DNA of 25,014 bases from Dehalococcoidia bacterium UBA1123 (lineage in GTDB: Bacteria > Chloroflexota > Dehalococcoidia > Lucifugimonadales > UBA1123): NCBI GenBank assembly GCA_002313895.1, contig DCAW01000007.1, forward strand, positions 1 through 25,014, in the 5' to 3' direction. Positions 22,263 through 25,014 of this stretch are shown piece after piece. A model generated the notes under the pieces. The model ran no database searches, had not been told where the DNA came from, and saw only the letters and a list, made by a program, of their open reading frames with translations. Within the stretch, counting starts at the first letter, position 1, and each line of letters begins with the position of its first letter. The position numbers and the translations under genes were made by a program.

Positions 22263-23111
22263 ATGCAGATTACGAGAGACATCCGCGACCTGATAGACCG
22301 CACACTGGCCGAAGACCTGAGCATCGGCGACCCCACCACAGACATTCTGGTGCCGCCAGATCTTGAGTCCACGGCGGTCCTGCTCGCCAAAGAGGAAGGC
22401 ATTCTGGCAGGCCTCGACGTTGGCCTCGAAGCCTTCCGTCGGTTCGATGATCGCGTGTCCATTACCGCTCTTTTGGAAGACGGCGCTCCGATCCGTCCGG
22501 GCGACCATCTCGGCACGATACAAGGTCGCGTGGCGTCGTTGCTGAAGGCAGAGCGTACTGCTGTCAATTTCATGCAGCATATGAGCGGCATCGCAACACA
22601 GACTCAACGCTACGTCAAAGCGGTAGAAGGGCATCCTGTCAGAATCGTTGACACCCGCAAAACGACCCCCGGACTAAGATTTCTGGAAAAGTATGCGGTC
22701 CGAATGGGAGGCGGTCAAAACCATCGCCAGAACCTCGGAGATGGCATACTCATAAAGGACAACCATATCGACGCCCTGAGGGGCGACGGGATGAGCCTCG
22801 GAGACGTCGTAAAAAAAGCCATCCGCGAAGCCTCGCACACCATCCGGGTCGAGGTTGAGGTGGAAACCCTGGAGCAACTAGACGAGGCATTGGACGCAGG
22901 CGCGGGCATTATATTGCTCGACAACATGGACGTGGAACAGATGACAATCGCCGTCCAGATCGCAAAAGGAAAAGCCTTCACCGAAGCGTCCGGCGGTATC
23001 ACGCTAGAGACAGTTCGCGCGGTGGCGGCGACAGGCGTGGATATTATTTCGGTCGGCGCTCTTACGCATTCTGTGCTCGCGCTCGACATCAGCATGGACA
23101 TGCTGGACTGA
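22263..23111 (+). CDS. nadC: Nicotinate-nucleotide pyrophosphorylase (carboxylating), quinolinate phosphoribosyltransferase
   Basis: NadC converts quinolinate and PRPP to nicotinate mononucleotide, the step after NadA. The 282 residues are typical in length. Signatures: EDLSIGDPTTDILVPP near 18-33, KAERTAVNFMQHMSGIAT near 94-111, VDTRKTTPGLRFLEKYAV (PRPP/quinolinate site), GGGQNHRQNLGDGILIKDNH, VEVEVETLEQLDEAL, IILLDNM, and EASGGITLETVRAVAATGVD at the C-terminus (phosphate-binding loop). The start ATG has no strong ribosome-binding site and follows the hairpin terminator by about 22 nt. The propeller gene follows 13 nt downstream and probably shares its transcript. Confidence 0.97.
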   Translation: MQITRDIRDLIDRTLAEDLSIGDPTTDILVPPDLESTAVLLAKEEGILAGLDVGLEAFRRFDDRVSITALLEDGAPIRPGDHLGTIQGRVASLLKAERTAVNFMQHMSGIATQTQRYVKAVEGHPVRIVDTRKTTPGLRFLEKYAVRMGGGQNHRQNLGDGILIKDNHIDALRGDGMSLGDVVKKAIREASHTIRVEVEVETLEQLDEALDAGAGIILLDNMDVEQMTIAVQIAKGKAFTEASGGITLETVRAVAATGVDIISVGALTHSVLALDISMDMLD

Positions 23112-23124
23112 CTTGGAGGGCTAA

Positions 23125-24435
23125 ATGCGAACCAACGCGGGGATGGTTATACTGGTCTCGGCCCTCGTCATCCTGGCGGTGCTGGGTAGTCGCGGCGGGG
23201 TCGCGTCCAACCTGCCGCCGCTGCCCCCAGAGCCATCCGTAAATAGAATTGCCATTGTTGGTTTGGACGGATTGGTCAGAACCATCAAACCCGATGGCAC
23301 AGATATGATTGAGATTTCGGGTCCCCAGGGTTTCTTCACCTGGCCCACGTGGGCGCCAAATGGAAAGAAGATGGTGTACTCCGGGTTGGTCAACGACGCC
23401 AGAGGCGACTCGAGCATAACGCTGTTCGAGTACGAGTCCAAAACCCACGTTTCTCGCAAACTCCACATTGGCGAACCCGGGTTCGCGGGCCTGCTGGCAG
23501 AAGGAGTTGTCCACTACCCTTTATGGTCGCCCAATAGCGAAAAGTTAGCATTCGTCGGAGTCACGCAACAAAACGGACTAACCCTCTTCTTGGACGATCT
23601 GTCAGACGACCCCGGCTCACTATACGTACTTGACCAGGGGCCGCTATGGATGTCGTGGTCCGATGACTCCTCTGACCTCATGGTGCACAGGTCTGACGAT
23701 CACTTCCTTGTGAACACTGACGGCCCGCTTACGGTAAAGCAAATCGGTGTAAATTCGCTAAGTTACCGAGTCCCGGCTTGGAGACCAGTCGAGAAAGCAA
23801 TCACATTTGCTCGTGAAATTGACGCCTCGAATTCGAGGATTTATTTCGCGCCGGTAACTCCCGATGGTGTCGGCGAGGCGATACCCATTACTGACGCAGT
23901 CTCTGATTCGGCGTTCCAGTGGACCAGAGACGGGAGCAAACTGGCAATTGCTGACTCAAGCAATGCAGTCTTGTACCTGGGAGGGCCAACGCTGGTATTC
24001 AGAGAGTTAAAGATACTCGACTCCTCTGATTTCAGCGAAATTGCGATGCTCAGAGACAACATCATCGCTTACTTCTGGTCGCCCGACGGCACGAAAATTG
24101 CCTACGTTTCAATACCAGACGGACGAGGGAATCTGCGCTGGACGCTGTTCGACATCGAATCAGGAGTGAGGACGCCTCTTGTGGATTTCGTCCCATCATC
24201 CGATCAGATGACAATGTTCCAGTTCTTCGACCAGTACGCCTACTCCCACCGTCTCTGGTCGCCGGATAGCCAATTTCTGGTCTTCGCAGGCACTCTCAGC
24301 GAGCAGGCGGTGACCGCCTCATACAGCGCTCACCCCGGCCACACGGGAATCCATGTGTTCGTGATGGACACTGGACGAACACTGTCAGTTGAACCCATCG
24401 CCACAGGCACATTAGGTTTCTGGTCACCCATCTAA
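23125..24435 (+). CDS. Exported TolB-like beta-propeller protein with seven PD40-type repeats
   Basis: A 436-residue protein with an N-terminal hydrophobic segment (residues 7-20) ending in GGVAS-N, a plausible signal peptidase I site. A Pro-rich linker (PPLPPEP) and a propeller follow. WSPDG-type repeats occur at about 72-86 (WPTWAPNGKKMVYSG), 131-145, 175-188, 217-230, 264-276, 315-328 and 375-388, seven in all, fitting a seven-bladed propeller. The last residues, LGFWSPI, look like a blade-closing strand. No lipobox cysteine is seen, so it is secreted or membrane-anchored. GGAGGG precedes the ATG, 13 nt after nadC. The function is unknown; such propellers bind ligands or partners at the cell surface. 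No link to NAD metabolism is implied by sequence. Confidence 0.82.
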   Translation: MRTNAGMVILVSALVILAVLGSRGGVASNLPPLPPEPSVNRIAIVGLDGLVRTIKPDGTDMIEISGPQGFFTWPTWAPNGKKMVYSGLVNDARGDSSITLFEYESKTHVSRKLHIGEPGFAGLLAEGVVHYPLWSPNSEKLAFVGVTQQNGLTLFLDDLSDDPGSLYVLDQGPLWMSWSDDSSDLMVHRSDDHFLVNTDGPLTVKQIGVNSLSYRVPAWRPVEKAITFAREIDASNSRIYFAPVTPDGVGEAIPITDAVSDSAFQWTRDGSKLAIADSSNAVLYLGGPTLVFRELKILDSSDFSEIAMLRDNIIAYFWSPDGTKIAYVSIPDGRGNLRWTLFDIESGVRTPLVDFVPSSDQMTMFQFFDQYAYSHRLWSPDSQFLVFAGTLSEQAVTASYSAHPGHTGIHVFVMDTGRTLSVEPIATGTLGFWSPI

Positions 24436-24452
24436 ACCACCGCTGAGTGGCT

Positions 24453-24917
24453 TCATCCCCGGTGAGGCCGGTTGCGGTCCTCAGAGTCCAGCATTATCGT
24501 GACAGGCCCGTCATTCTCTATCGACACGAGCATGTGAGCCTGGAACCGTCCCGTTTCGACTGCCAAACCGGTCTGCTTGAATTTTCCAAGCGTGACGTCG
24601 AAAAGCTTCGCTGCGTCTTCCGGCAAACCGGCATCGGTGAAACTTGGGCGACGACCCTTGCGAGTGTCGGCATAAAGCGTGAACTGGCTGATGACCAGAA
24701 GTTGGGCCTCGATGTCCAGTGCTGATAGGTTGAACCTGCCTCCCTCATCCGAGAAGATACGCAGGTTCACAATCTTGGACACGATGTAATCGGCATCCGC
24801 CTCGTCGTCTTCGCGGGAAATCCCGACAAAAACTACCAACCCCGGGCCGATCTGCCCGAGCGACTCGCCGTCAACCAATACTGCCGCCTGCGACACCCTT
24901 TGAATCAGGGCGCGCAA
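24453..24917 (-). CDS. dtd: D-aminoacyl-tRNA deacylase
   Basis: DTD removes D-amino acids (and glycine from tRNA-Ala) mischarged onto tRNA. The 154 residues show MRALIQRVSQAAV at the start, GLVVFVGI, KIVNLRIFSDEGGRFNLSA, the catalytic-site motif SQFTLYAD at about 77-84, KGRRPSF, and the cross-subunit NDGPVTIMLDSE (Gly-Pro motif) near the C-terminus. The start is TTG 24917, 3 nt after the stop of an upstream gene, so it is the second gene of an operon. It is convergent with the propeller gene, with 17 nt between the two stops. Confidence 0.96.
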   Translation of the reverse strand: MRALIQRVSQAAVLVDGESLGQIGPGLVVFVGISREDDEADADYIVSKIVNLRIFSDEGGRFNLSALDIEAQLLVISQFTLYADTRKGRRPSFTDAGLPEDAAKLFDVTLGKFKQTGLAVETGRFQAHMLVSIENDGPVTIMLDSEDRNRPHRG

Positions 24918-24920
24918 TGG

Positions 24921-25014
24921 TCAGTCGCTCTTCGACGCAGTTTTGGGCGTGGACCCGGGCTTTGAGTCTGAAGAAGATTCAGACTTGGAGGCGGTCTCTG
25001 ATTTCTCTGTTTTC
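24921..25014 (-). CDS. C-terminal tail of an upstream gene, Ser/Lys-rich
   Basis: The minus-strand frame ending at TGA 24923-24921 reads about 30 residues dominated by Ser, Lys, Thr and Glu (KSESSSDSKPG, then STPKTASKSD), a low-complexity and probably disordered tail. Only 94 nt are visible. dtd genes often follow rel (RelA/SpoT), but Rel usually ends in an ACT domain and the visible tail does not support or exclude it. Confidence 0.6.
   Translation of the reverse strand, partial: KTEKSETASKSESSSDSKPGSTPKTASKSD

Overview
The window reads as a chromosomal segment of a free-living bacterium. It is moderately GC-rich, uses Shine-Dalgarno initiation with many TTG/GTG starts, and has sigma70-type promoters. 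The mix of secA, quinolinate-pathway NAD synthesis, miaB and dtd with many CoA-linked and flavin-dependent catabolic paralogues (CaiB-type CoA transferase, LLM monooxygenase, CitE-like lyase, several alpha/beta hydrolases) suggests Chloroflexota, perhaps the SAR202/Dehalococcoidia side. That assignment is inference from gene content and protein style, not a marker-gene placement.

Layout. 1-1095: N-terminal two-fifths of SecA (minus, runs off the left edge). 1323-4142: two alpha/beta hydrolases and a CitE-family CoA-ester lyase (plus). 4300-5889: a graveyard of signalling genes. It holds a broken kinase/receiver, a LuxR-type HTH remnant on the minus strand, and a receiver remnant followed by a degenerate GGDEF domain. 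6044-7774: a pterin carbinolamine dehydratase and a geranylgeranyl-reductase-type flavoprotein. 7796-12677 (minus): an acyl/acetyl-CoA synthetase, an LLM flavin monooxygenase, an alpha/beta hydrolase and an aspartate-carbamoyltransferase-like protein, probably one catabolic group. 12963-15757 (plus, divergent): enoyl-CoA hydratase-like, CaiB/BaiF CoA transferase and SDR, behind a near-consensus promoter and a 17-nt inverted repeat that may be an operator. 15863-16667: an A+T-richer patch with a 26-codon ORF and a HEPN-like gene that seems to have lost its 3' end. 16444-18972: a GGT-fold Ntn-hydrolase, then moaD-moaE. 18973-19471: a gene-free stretch with dispersed-repeat fragments and A+T-rich sequence. 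19472-20872: tRNA-Ser(GCU) and miaB. 20970-24435: nadA, a hairpin terminator, nadC and a seven-repeat TolB-like propeller. 24453-25014 (minus): dtd and the tail of an upstream gene.

The main cross-cutting signal is that five enzyme-family members here have a recognisable fold but altered catalytic or substrate-binding residues: the ATCase-like protein, one alpha/beta hydrolase, the enoyl-CoA hydratase homologue, the SDR and the GGT homologue. All five reading frames are intact, which argues for functional divergence after duplication rather than decay. The regulator graveyard is the opposite case, with stops and frameshifts. I found no CRISPR array, transposase, phage gene or clear defence system. 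The HEPN-like fragment is the closest thing to one.
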